Origin: Oceanospirillales bacterium
GTDB taxonomy: Bacteria > Pseudomonadota > Gammaproteobacteria > Xanthomonadales > SZUA-36
Direction of reading: 5' to 3'
NCBI GenBank assembly: GCA_003232965.1
Contig: QIKG01000206.1
Coordinates: 1-5,684 of the forward strand
Length of the DNA: 5,684 nt
Under the pieces are notes generated by a model. That model made no database searches. It had not been told where the DNA came from and saw only the letters and a program-made list of their open reading frames with translations. The position numbers and the translations under genes are program-made. Positions 1 through 5,477 of the stretch are shown piece after piece. Within the stretch, counting starts at the first letter, position 1, and each line of letters begins with the position of its first letter.

Positions 1-2
1 TG

Positions 3-473
3 CATCTGGTGCGTGCGGAAAAAGGCGTCAATCAAGACAGTCGCTCGCAAGATGTCTATACCATAGTTAAAGATTTAATCACCCATTACCAGCCATTAAT
101 AGGTAACAAACCCGTGCATTTGTCAGCCCGGCAGCTTAACAAAGTCAGTGTGATTGCCCCGGAATCGGTTATAGCAGTTACCATTGGCAACTTGATTGGT
201 AACGCTGTACGCTACACCCACACAGGCACAATTGATGTCATTGTTGGCGATGGTATTGTGGAAGTGCTGGACTCGGGGCCAGGAGTTCCTGAGGAAGAGA
301 TTTCATCCTTGTTCCAGCGGCACTATCGCGGTAACCAAGTGGTTGGCAAGGGTTCTGGTCTCGGTCTGGCTATCGTTAAGCGCTTATGCAATTTGTACCA
401 TTGGAAAATTGAGATCAACAACCGCCCTTCCGGTGGTTTACGAGCTGCAATTGCTTACTATGCAGATGATTAA
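3..473 (+). CDS. Sensor histidine kinase, C-terminal ATPase domain (5' end outside window)
   Basis: This is the ATP-binding (HATPase_c) domain of a membrane sensor kinase of a two-component system, which would autophosphorylate on a histidine encoded upstream of the window. All the ATP-lid motifs are visible in order: an N box (NLIGNAVRYT, from about nt 189), a G1 box DSGPG (nt 270-284), an F box LFQRHYRG (nt 309-332) and a G2 box GSGLGLAIVKRL (from nt 351). The frame is open to the left edge, so the GTG at nt 9 is an internal valine rather than a start; the sensor, HAMP and phosphoacceptor regions are missing from view. The domain ends normally at a TAA soon after the last beta strand. The style of the boxes (NLIGNAxRYT, LFxRxYRG, GSGLGLAIVKRLC) fits the proteobacterial EnvZ/OmpR-type kinases, usually preceded by their response regulator gene, but the signal sensed cannot be told from this fragment. 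Confidence 0.93.
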   Translation, partial: HLVRAEKGVNQDSRSQDVYTIVKDLITHYQPLIGNKPVHLSARQLNKVSVIAPESVIAVTIGNLIGNAVRYTHTGTIDVIVGDGIVEVLDSGPGVPEEEISSLFQRHYRGNQVVGKGSGLGLAIVKRLCNLYHWKIEINNRPSGGLRAAIAYYADD

Positions 474-537
474 TTTGTTATGCTGATTTTTTATTATCTA
501 GGTATTACAACAATTCCCGATCGAGAGTGATTAACCA

Positions 538-879
538 ATGGCTTTAATGACTTGTACAAAATGCGGCCATCGGTTTTCTAATCAGTTGCCGGTTTGCCCC
601 ATCTGCCAGCAGTCTTCAAGTGCTGCAGATTCGGCGGAGATAAAAAAGATGGCATTGCGAGATTTCAGGACCAGAATGTATCATCTGAAGATGATATCTT
701 ACTTATCTTTAACGCTTTGCACGGCCGGTTTCATCTGGTACTGGAATCTGACTAGGTTGTTACAGCCCGTCGGGGTCTGGACTTGGGTGATAGTTGGCAT
801 AGGCAGTGTCTCCTACCTAGTGCTTAGACTATTAATGCTGCGAGCAAAGCTGAAATACCGCAGGCAGATAAAAAATTAA
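538..879 (+). CDS. Small zinc-ribbon protein with two transmembrane helices, function unknown
   Basis: The 113-residue product begins with a compact zinc ribbon: two CxxC knuckles (C6/C9 as CTKC, C20/C23 as CPIC) separated by ten residues. A polar linker (about 24-50) follows, then two hydrophobic stretches (about 52-69 and 79-100) and a basic tail rich in K and R. This predicts a cytoplasmic zinc-binding head anchored by a helical hairpin, with both termini inside by the positive-inside rule. I do not recognise a named family; short zinc-ribbon membrane proteins of this plan are common and mostly uncharacterised. The ATG at 538 is chosen because GAGAG at 523-527 sits 10 bases upstream; the ATG at 547 (M4) is a less well placed alternative. 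The gene lies 64 bases after the kinase stop, so it may be read with it, but a functional link is not shown. It faces the next gene tail to tail with a 34-base gap in which I see no clear terminator. Confidence 0.8.
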   Translation: MALMTCTKCGHRFSNQLPVCPICQQSSSAADSAEIKKMALRDFRTRMYHLKMISYLSLTLCTAGFIWYWNLTRLLQPVGVWTWVIVGIGSVSYLVLRLLMLRAKLKYRRQIKN

Positions 880-913
880 CCCCCGCATTTAGAATCCCAT
901 CGGCTGCTGTGCG

Positions 914-1447
914 CTACTGAATACGCTCTACTTTTGTACTCGAACTATGACCACCAATAGACAGATTCCAGGTATTCAGGAAGCCGGGTTTGATGACCAC
1001 TTCAGGATTGTCCTGTTGCTTCATGTGGAAGGAATCTTTTTCGTCCATTACCCAAATCATGCCGTTATCCAGCGAAAAAACAGTTGAGTTATTCCAGCCC
1101 TTGGAAGGGCCCTTTAGCCGCGCATGAATTTTTTCACGGTTCTGGTAGTTCTGGTCGGCCTGGGCGTAGCCAGGGTTGTTTTTGCTGGCAAAACCACCGT
1201 TATTAGCACTAATTGGTGCTACCGCAGCTGCCGCATTTTCGTACTGTGCAACAGAGCGTTCCCCAATCCAGCGATTCAGGTTGGCAAGTTCTTCTGCGCT
1301 GAGCTTATCCAATCCGCTGTTGGCAAACTCTGCGCCGGTCATGCGCTCTTCAAGCGAGGAAAACGAATTTTGCGCAAACACACTCAGTGACAATAACAAG
1401 CAGCTTACGAAAGTGATCGGTTGCAGGAAATTAAGCGTAGTTTTCAT
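914..1447 (-). CDS. Secreted/periplasmic protein of unknown function
   Basis: The 177-residue product has a Sec signal peptide: a short basic start (MKTT), a hydrophobic core at about 10-24 and likely cleavage after A25 (SVFA|QN). The mature part has two recognisable blocks. Residues 32-63 form a helical segment (EERMTGAEFANSGLDKLSAE followed by a Trp-Ile end), a type of 'mt..ef..aGLdkLs.eEL..L..wi' motif that I recall from uncharacterised gammaproteobacterial secreted proteins. Residues 120-177 look like a small beta domain (TVFSLDNGMIWVMDE, then NPEVVIKPGFLNTWNLSIGG and a final KVERIQ). The middle (71-105) is low-complexity, rich in Ala, Asn and Gln, and probably a flexible linker. No catalytic motif is visible. 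The start is the ATG at 1447-1445, with a weak AGAGA Shine-Dalgarno about ten bases upstream. A candidate promoter and dyad lie just before it, so it may be transcribed on its own rather than only by read-through from the barrel gene. Confidence 0.85.
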   Translation of the reverse strand: MKTTLNFLQPITFVSCLLLSLSVFAQNSFSSLEERMTGAEFANSGLDKLSAEELANLNRWIGERSVAQYENAAAAVAPISANNGGFASKNNPGYAQADQNYQNREKIHARLKGPSKGWNNSTVFSLDNGMIWVMDEKDSFHMKQQDNPEVVIKPGFLNTWNLSIGGHSSSTKVERIQ

Positions 1448-1469
1448 TGTAGAAAGGTCTCTAAATTAA

Positions 1470-1491
1470 TGTAGTTAGTGTAACAACTACA
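1470..1491. promoter_or_regulatory. 22-base inverted repeat, candidate operator
   Basis: Seven-base arms TGTAGTT (1470-1476) and AACTACA (1485-1491) are exact reverse complements around an eight-base centre; a second small dyad, GTTA/TAAC (1474-1484), is nested inside. It covers the -10 element of the candidate promoter and lies 23 bases upstream of the start codon at 1447, where a repressor would act. The lack of a following T-run argues against a terminator. No regulator family is assigned. Confidence 0.4.
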
Positions 1492-1505
1492 GAGCAAATT
1501 GACAG
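1477..1505 (-). promoter_or_regulatory. Candidate sigma-70 promoter for the secreted-protein gene
   Basis: Read on the minus strand, CTGTCA (1505-1500, 4 of 6 to TTGACA) is followed after 17 bases by TACACT (1482-1477, 4 of 6 to TATAAT). Transcription would begin near 1470, leaving a leader of about 22 bases that includes the AGAGA ribosome-binding site. Position and spacing are good but neither hexamer is strong, so this is only a candidate. Confidence 0.33.
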
Positions 1506-1573
1506 TAATCAGAAGGAAAGTTTAACGCTTTGTCGGGTCTGTGGCTAGAGCCGATCTATTTTGTAGGTAGTGA

Positions 1574-2794
1574 TCAGAGGTCTTGCTCATAGCGGACATA
1601 AGGTACGCGGCCATAGACCCTTTCAAAGGGATCACTACTGCCCTCATCGGCAATGTTGCTACTGATACCAGGTTCAATTACGCTGCTGGTGCCAATGGAA
1701 AGATTAGCATTCCAAGGTGCGCGCCAGCTGAAATAGATATCAAAGCCGGTTAGTTCATCGCTGGCATCGTAGTGATACAAGCTTAGTGGCTCGCGGTAGT
1801 AGCCCTGTACCCCGCCACTGAATGAACCTCTGTTCCAGTCAATGTTTACCGTAGCAGTATGGAATGGCGACACAGATGATACCGGTAGCATTGGCTGACC
1901 TAAATTACCGAAGCTGTTGGTGATCTCCAGATTGTTAATTCTTGAGAGCTGCAGGCCAAGCCGTAACTTACCCATCTGGTCGTGCTCGTACCCCAATGCT
2001 AGGTTAATGCCAAAGCCATCCAGTCGAGTATTACCCCCGAGCTGCGCTGTAGGCAATAAAGCACGGTTCTCGCTGAGGGGATTATGACCGCTGGTTAGCA
2101 AGCCCGGTAATGCGATGTTGGCAGGCAGGCCAGGATTTAGTGCGGCGGTGTTTTGGCGGAAATATTCAACTTGTAAGCTGGCTGATTCTGAGGCTCCCCA
2201 AGTTGCTCCGATACTGGATATATTATTAACTGGTTGAGTTCGCGCTTGATCATTGTTAGTAAAATAGCAGTTGCTGGCGTGATAAAGGCCTGACTCCATG
2301 GAAGCCGATTCACACTGGATGCTGCTAATTGGCTGAAAGTCTGTACTGTTTTGCGCTTGATCAAAAATTGAAGTGTGCAGGCCTAGGGCAACCACTAATT
2401 GGTCGAGCGGTTGCCAACCAAGAATGCTGGTAAGATCCAGTTGTTCTTGTGACCGCAGGCCGGTGTTTAGCTCGAGCTGCTGGTTGTGCAATTCAAAAAA
2501 CAGTGGTTGTTCTGAGTTTGTGTGCAGACGAACCGGTGCAGGTGCTTTATTACTTTGAATTCTTAATGGGTTGATTGCGGTTGGGCGTACAATATAATCC
2601 GGAGTTTTTGAGGTTCCTGAGGTTTTCGCATCAGGGACCAGTGACCAACCGTTCTTGTCAGCTAACTGCTGCTGATCCGAGGCACCTGCTAACTGCGGCA
2701 TACCCAACGCAAAAGCCAGGCACAGCAAAAACACTAAGGCGTTGATCCGCCCTATTTTTTGCTTCCTGTAGTTGCGCCCGGCATGTATTTGCAT
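1574..2794 (-). CDS. Predicted outer-membrane beta-barrel protein, function unknown
   Basis: The 406-residue product has a long signal peptide: a strongly basic n-region (residues 1-16 with R7, R10, K11, K13, R16), a hydrophobic core at about 18-31 and likely cleavage after A38 (LAGA|SD). From about residue 95 it is a run of alternating polar/hydrophobic strands in antiparallel hairpins, for example around 98-112, 132-144, 193-214, 257-286, 312-341 and 348-374, joined by loops rich in Asn, Gly, Ser and Pro. This is the pattern of an outer-membrane barrel of perhaps 12 or more strands. C161 and C176 flank a loop and could form a disulfide. The chain ends RVPYVRYEQDL; the last residue is Leu, not the usual Phe or Trp, though aromatic residues occur at alternating positions just before it. 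I recognise no named porin or transporter family. The ATG at 2794 lacks a good Shine-Dalgarno, but the signal peptide supports it. The next gene downstream on this strand also encodes an exported protein. Confidence 0.82.
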   Translation of the reverse strand: MQIHAGRNYRKQKIGRINALVFLLCLAFALGMPQLAGASDQQQLADKNGWSLVPDAKTSGTSKTPDYIVRPTAINPLRIQSNKAPAPVRLHTNSEQPLFFELHNQQLELNTGLRSQEQLDLTSILGWQPLDQLVVALGLHTSIFDQAQNSTDFQPISSIQCESASMESGLYHASNCYFTNNDQARTQPVNNISSIGATWGASESASLQVEYFRQNTAALNPGLPANIALPGLLTSGHNPLSENRALLPTAQLGGNTRLDGFGINLALGYEHDQMGKLRLGLQLSRINNLEITNSFGNLGQPMLPVSSVSPFHTATVNIDWNRGSFSGGVQGYYREPLSLYHYDASDELTGFDIYFSWRAPWNANLSIGTSSVIEPGISSNIADEGSSDPFERVYGRVPYVRYEQDL

Positions 2795-2886
2795 AATGTG
2801 GTTCAGTCAGTTTTCAATGATTATTGGTTTTATTGGGGTGCTGCTTACATATTATGAACACACAACTTCCCCATCGTTCCCTAACT

Positions 2887-2904
2887 ATAGCAAATTTTTG
2901 CTAT
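2887..2904. promoter_or_regulatory. 18-base inverted repeat, candidate operator in a divergent promoter region
   Basis: ATAGCAAA (2887-2894) and TTTGCTAT (2897-2904) are exact reverse complements separated by only two T's. The tight spacing would force any hairpin loop to consume stem bases, so a DNA-binding dimer site is more plausible than a terminator, although the sequence continues TTTATC on the + strand. It sits about 31-36 bases upstream of the -10-like CATAAT on the minus strand and about 90 bases upstream of the + strand candidate promoter, where it could affect both genes. Confidence 0.45.
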
Positions 2905-2991
2905 TTTATCTTCGCTAATTGGTTGAAACATAGGCGTGTGCGCGGTTTTGATCTGTTTTGTTGTGGTTTCCTGACTTTTAGGCCGATATTT

Positions 2992-3021
2992 TTGCCTCGA
3001 CGCAGCAGAATGTTCTATGAT
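2992..3021 (+). promoter_or_regulatory. Candidate sigma-70 promoter for the PRX-like gene
   Basis: TTGCCT (2992-2997, 4 of 6) and TATGAT (3016-3021, 5 of 6 to TATAAT) are 18 bases apart. Transcription would start near 3028, giving a leader of about 30 bases that contains the GGAG ribosome-binding site at 3049-3052, seven bases before the start codon at 3060. Confidence 0.42.
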
Positions 3022-3059
3022 GCTATATTGATGTTTTTATCGGTTTACGGAGTTGTTTT

Positions 3060-3620
3060 ATGGGTTTACTGCACACGCCAGTCTGTGATTTTAATCAAGC
3101 GGCAATCGATTTCAACTTGCCCGGAGTCGATGGCAGGCTTTGGTCTTTGCAGCAATGTAGGGGTGCAAACGGTCTGTTAATAATGTTTATCTGTAATCAC
3201 TGTCCCTATGTGAAATCTATTTTAGGTAAATTGGTTCGCGATACCGATGAGCTAAAAACTCTAGGGGTCAATAGTGTGGCAATAATGGCAAACGACCCGG
3301 ATGATTATCCGCAGGACAGTTTTGAAAATATGACGGCATTGGCGCGCGCGCAGCAATTTTCGTTCCCATACCTACTTGACCAAAGTCAGCAAGTTGCCAG
3401 GGGATATGGGGCTGTTTGTACTCCGGATTTTTTTGGTTATAACGCCAAATTGCAACTGCAATACCGGGGCCGGCTAGACGATAGCGGCAGTCAACATGAC
3501 CGACCAGACGCGCGCCGGGATCTATTTCTAGCGATGCAAGAGGTTAGCCAAAGCGGGCGCGGTCCAGAAAGCCAGATTGCATCTATGGGTTGCTCAATCA
3601 AGTGGCGAAATGCAGGCTGA
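3060..3620 (+). CDS. Thioredoxin-fold protein of the AhpC/TSA (PRX-like) family
   Basis: This cytoplasmic 186-residue protein belongs to the thioredoxin-fold AhpC/TSA superfamily, in the PRX-like group marked by FICNHCPYVK; its members are presumed thiol oxidoreductases or peroxidases, but their substrates are not well defined. Visible features are a CxxC redox motif at C45/C48 (CNHC) after the first core strand, the middle block VAIMANDPDDYPQDSFENM (73-91), the cis-proline-type segment AVCTPDFFGYN (118-128) with C120, YRGRLDDSG (135-143), and the family-typical end SMGCSIKW (175-182) with C178. All four cysteines that recur in the family are present, so the enzyme looks intact, and length matches the family. 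There is no signal peptide. The start is fixed by GGAG at 3049-3052, seven bases upstream. It is divergent from the barrel gene and 149 bases before the symporter, so it is probably its own unit. Confidence 0.92.
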   Translation: MGLLHTPVCDFNQAAIDFNLPGVDGRLWSLQQCRGANGLLIMFICNHCPYVKSILGKLVRDTDELKTLGVNSVAIMANDPDDYPQDSFENMTALARAQQFSFPYLLDQSQQVARGYGAVCTPDFFGYNAKLQLQYRGRLDDSGSQHDRPDARRDLFLAMQEVSQSGRGPESQIASMGCSIKWRNAG

Positions 3621-3664
3621 GGCCGGAAGAATTTTGTTTCTGGCGAACTATGGGCTAAGATGTA

Positions 3665-3736
3665 TGCCTGCTGGTTAGCTGCAAACAACTTGGTTTGCGT
3701 AATAAGAATAAAATAAGCACATTAATCAGGCAGGCA
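3665..3736 (+). promoter_or_regulatory. Structured leader upstream of the symporter gene (possible cis-regulatory RNA)
   Basis: Bases 3665-3677 can pair with 3723-3736 as a helix of 13 pairs (seven pairs TGCCTGC/GCAGGCA, one bulged G at 3729, then six more including one G-T wobble). Inside it is a second exact hairpin, GCAAAC (3681-3686) with GTTTGC (3693-3698) around a six-base loop. The remaining inner part (3699-3722) is A-rich and single-stranded. The whole fold ends 21 bases before the GGAGG ribosome-binding site. No T-run follows, so it is not a plain intrinsic terminator. It does not match the glycine riboswitch known from some AGCS genes as far as I can see. Confidence 0.38.
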
Positions 3737-3757
3737 AATAACAATGATAGTAATACT

Positions 3758-3762
3758 GGAGG
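3758..3762 (+). promoter_or_regulatory. Strong ribosome-binding site that decides the symporter start
   Basis: GGAGG lies seven bases before the ATG at 3770. The frame is open further upstream to a TTG at 3695, but that codon has no Shine-Dalgarno, and the 25 extra residues would be polar (rich in Asn, Lys) and precede a signal-like N-terminus. ATG 3770 is therefore the start. Confidence 0.9.
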
Positions 3763-3769
3763 TCCCCCA

Positions 3770-5305
3770 ATGCAGCGTCTAAATCAACTCTCTACCCGTG
3801 TCCTGGTGATATTAAGCAGCCTATTTTTTCCGCTTCTAGCTCAGGCACAGGCTGAATTAAGCTTGGATGAGAAAATTAATCAAGCAGTCGCGCCGGTTGC
3901 AAATGCGATTGGTGATTTTGTTTTCAGTTCATTCACAATTGCCGGAGTGTCGATTCCGTTTGTTTTGGTTTGGTTGATTCTAGCTGCCAGTATATTCACG
4001 CTGTATTTCAGATTTATAAATTTTCGGGCATTGAAATTAGGTTTTAAACTGGTTCGTGGAGACTTCAATGACCCCACAGCCCCTGGCGAGGTCACCCATT
4101 TCCAGGCATTGGCGACGGCATTATCAGGTACTGTGGGTTTAGGTAATATCGCCGGGGTGGCAATTGCGGTCTCAATCGGTGGACCGGGCGCTACATTTTG
4201 GATGATTACGGCGGGCTTGCTGGGGATGTCCTCCAAGTTTGTTGAATGTACCCTTGGTGTAAAGTATCGCAATATTAATCCGGATGGCTCTATTTCTGGT
4301 GGGCCGATGTACTATCTTTCCAAAGGCTTGGCAGAGCGCAGCCCAAAACTTAAGACCTTGGGTAAAGTGTTAGCAGTTATGTTTGCAATTTTCTGTATTG
4401 GCGGCGCCTTTGGTGGCGGCAATATGTTCCAGGCCAATCAAAGCTTTCAGATGGTCACTACTGTAACTGGCGGCGAGAATAGCTGGTGGGCAGATAAAGG
4501 CTGGCTTTATGGCCTGATAGTGGCTGGCCTTGTTGGTATGGTAATCATTGGTGGGATTAAAAGCATCGCCAAAGTAACCTCAAAAATCGTGCCTTTTATG
4601 GCGATTCTTTATGTTACCGCCGGCCTGGTAATTATCCTGATGAATATATCCGCTGTGCCAGCAGCATTTGTTACAATTTTCCAAGGTGCTTTCAGCCCTG
4701 AGGGCGTAGCAGGTGGTGTGATTGGGGTGCTGATTCAGGGCGTCCAGCGGGCGGCGTTTTCGAATGAGGCAGGTATTGGTTCTGCCGCTATTGCGCACGC
4801 GGCGGTAAAAACCAGAGAGCCGGTAACCGAAGGCTTAGTCTCCCTCTACGAGCCGTTTATTGATACCGTGGTAATTTGTACTATCACCGCGCTGGTCATA
4901 ATTCTTACAGGCGCCTACGGTGCTTCTGATGCCGATGGTGTGGCGCTGACCTCAGCCGCTTTTGAGTCAGCCTTTAGTTGGTTCCCGTATGTGCTGGCGG
5001 TGGCTGTGGTGTTATTTGCCTTTTCCACCATGCTTTCGTGGTCATATTACGGCCTTAAAGCCTGGACTTACTTATTTGGTGAGCGGCCAATAGTTGCCAA
5101 TACCTTCAAAATATTATTTTTGATTTTTGTAGTTATCGGCGCATCCATGCAACTGGGAGCTGTAATTTACTTCTCTGATGCAATGATATTTGCCATGGCC
5201 TTCCCCAATATCATCGGCCTGTACTTCCTGATGCCGGTAGTTAAAAAGCATCTGGATAGCTACTGGGCGAAATACAAAGCCGGGGAACTGGTTCAGAATA
5301 AGTAA
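3770..5305 (+). CDS. Sodium:alanine/glycine symporter (AGCS family)
   Basis: This inner-membrane secondary transporter imports alanine or glycine with Na+. From the ATG at 3770 it is 511 residues, within the family range. The AGCS hallmarks are clear: FQALATALSGTVGLGNIAGV (111-130), then the signature block IGGPGATFWMITAGLLGMSS with KFVECTLGVKYR (136-167), SGGPMYYL (176-183), GGAFGGGNMFQANQ (211-224) and QRAAFSNEAGIGSAAIAHAA (326-345), the last two being glycine-rich segments near the substrate and sodium sites in the family. About ten or eleven hydrophobic helices are visible, with a hydrophilic C-terminal tail (491-511). The protein begins with a short basic stretch, a hydrophobic run (11-24) and AQAQA, which looks like a cleavable signal peptide and would put the following amphipathic segment (30-55) outside. 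Whether alanine, glycine or D-alanine is preferred cannot be read from the sequence. It is followed after 172 bases by transketolase on the same strand. Confidence 0.95.
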   Translation: MQRLNQLSTRVLVILSSLFFPLLAQAQAELSLDEKINQAVAPVANAIGDFVFSSFTIAGVSIPFVLVWLILAASIFTLYFRFINFRALKLGFKLVRGDFNDPTAPGEVTHFQALATALSGTVGLGNIAGVAIAVSIGGPGATFWMITAGLLGMSSKFVECTLGVKYRNINPDGSISGGPMYYLSKGLAERSPKLKTLGKVLAVMFAIFCIGGAFGGGNMFQANQSFQMVTTVTGGENSWWADKGWLYGLIVAGLVGMVIIGGIKSIAKVTSKIVPFMAILYVTAGLVIILMNISAVPAAFVTIFQGAFSPEGVAGGVIGVLIQGVQRAAFSNEAGIGSAAIAHAAVKTREPVTEGLVSLYEPFIDTVVICTITALVIILTGAYGASDADGVALTSAAFESAFSWFPYVLAVAVVLFAFSTMLSWSYYGLKAWTYLFGERPIVANTFKILFLIFVVIGASMQLGAVIYFSDAMIFAMAFPNIIGLYFLMPVVKKHLDSYWAKYKAGELVQNK

Positions 5306-5307
5306 AA

Positions 5308-5319
5308 ATAAGTACTTAT
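5308..5319. repeat. 12-base perfect palindrome just after the symporter stop
   Basis: ATAAGT and ACTTAT abut without a spacer, three bases after the stop codon. Downstream are two imperfect 10-base tandem units (CTGAGTTTTT at 5320-5329 and CTGAGCTTTT at 5330-5339) containing T-runs. Together these could form a weak transcription end for the symporter, but the stem is AT-rich and cannot close a loop well, so I do not call a terminator. Confidence 0.3.
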
Positions 5320-5348
5320 CTGAGTTTTTCTGAGCTTTTTGTTGCAGA

Positions 5349-5366
5349 CATCAACTAATGTTGATG
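5349..5366. promoter_or_regulatory. 18-base inverted repeat upstream of transketolase
   Basis: CATCAAC (5349-5355) and GTTGATG (5360-5366) are exact reverse complements around TAAT. No T-run follows, so a terminator is unlikely. It lies 18 bases upstream of the candidate -35 element of transketolase, a position suited to an activator or repressor site; as RNA it would be a seven-pair tetraloop hairpin. Confidence 0.38.
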
Positions 5367-5383
5367 GAATTGCTTACTAACCC

Positions 5384-5411
5384 TTGCTCTCACGGGCGGC
5401 ATGGGTAACAA
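5384..5411 (+). promoter_or_regulatory. Weak candidate promoter for transketolase
   Basis: TTGCTC (5384-5389) and TAACAA (5406-5411) are 16 bases apart. Both hexamers are poor matches, but the location would give a leader of roughly 60 bases containing the hairpin at 5423-5448. Low certainty. Confidence 0.22.
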
Positions 5412-5422
5412 TTATCGATATT

Positions 5423-5448
5423 AGAGCATCCGGATTTCCGGGTGCTTT
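5423..5448 (+). terminator. Stem-loop in the transketolase leader, possible terminator or attenuator
   Basis: The stem GCATCCGG (5426-5433) pairs with CCGGGTGC (5438-5445) around ATTT, with one G-T pair, and can be extended by AGA/TTT (5423-5425 with 5446-5448) to about eleven pairs. The 3' side is followed by CGGTTATTTAAT, so the T-tract is short and broken. It could end transcripts from the symporter gene, attenuate transketolase expression, or simply protect the 5' end; it lies 18 bases before the GAGA ribosome-binding site. Confidence 0.4.
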
Positions 5449-5477
5449 CGGTTATTTAATACTACTGAGAATTTACT

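Larger units (their letters stand above)
2795..3059. other. Divergent intergenic region between the barrel gene and the PRX-like gene
   Basis: These 265 AT-rich bases hold the control regions of two divergent genes. I see one strong dyad (2887-2904), one reasonable + strand promoter (2992-3021), and for the minus strand only a -10-like CATAAT (2856-2851) without a convincing -35. An open frame starting with ATG at 2854 crosses the region and overlaps the PRX-like gene out of frame; it has no ribosome-binding site and no recognisable protein features, so I do not call it. Confidence 0.6.

Noticed and set aside
471..500. Terminator after the histidine kinase (T-run at 485-492)
   Set aside because: There is a run of T's but no stable stem immediately upstream of it.
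475..508. Promoter for the zinc-ribbon gene starting with TTGTTA
   Set aside because: No acceptable -10 hexamer lies 16-18 bases downstream; the nearest TATTAT is only 11 bases away.
880..913. Bidirectional terminator between the convergent zinc-ribbon and secreted-protein genes
   Set aside because: The 34-base gap contains no stem longer than about four pairs and no T-run on either strand.
2824..3180. Open frame of 118 codons on the + strand across the divergent intergenic region
   Set aside because: It has no ribosome-binding site, its composition is not protein-like, and it overlaps the well-supported PRX-like gene out of frame for 121 bases.
3622..3644. Hairpin GCCGGAA/TTCTGGC just after the PRX-like stop as a terminator
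   Set aside because: The stem has only seven pairs with one wobble and a nine-base loop, and no T-run follows it.
3695..3769. Upstream extension of the symporter frame from a TTG codon
   Set aside because: The TTG has no Shine-Dalgarno, the added residues are polar and unlike the family, and GGAGG at 3758-3762 points to ATG 3770.
3621..3769. Glycine riboswitch ahead of the AGCS gene
   Set aside because: The conserved glycine aptamer core (paired GGAGAG-type and GCCGAAGG-type segments) is not visible; only a different fold can be drawn.
3880..4272. Minus-strand open frame of 130 codons inside the symporter gene
   Set aside because: It is a shadow of the AGCS coding sequence, which has unmistakable family motifs in its own frame.
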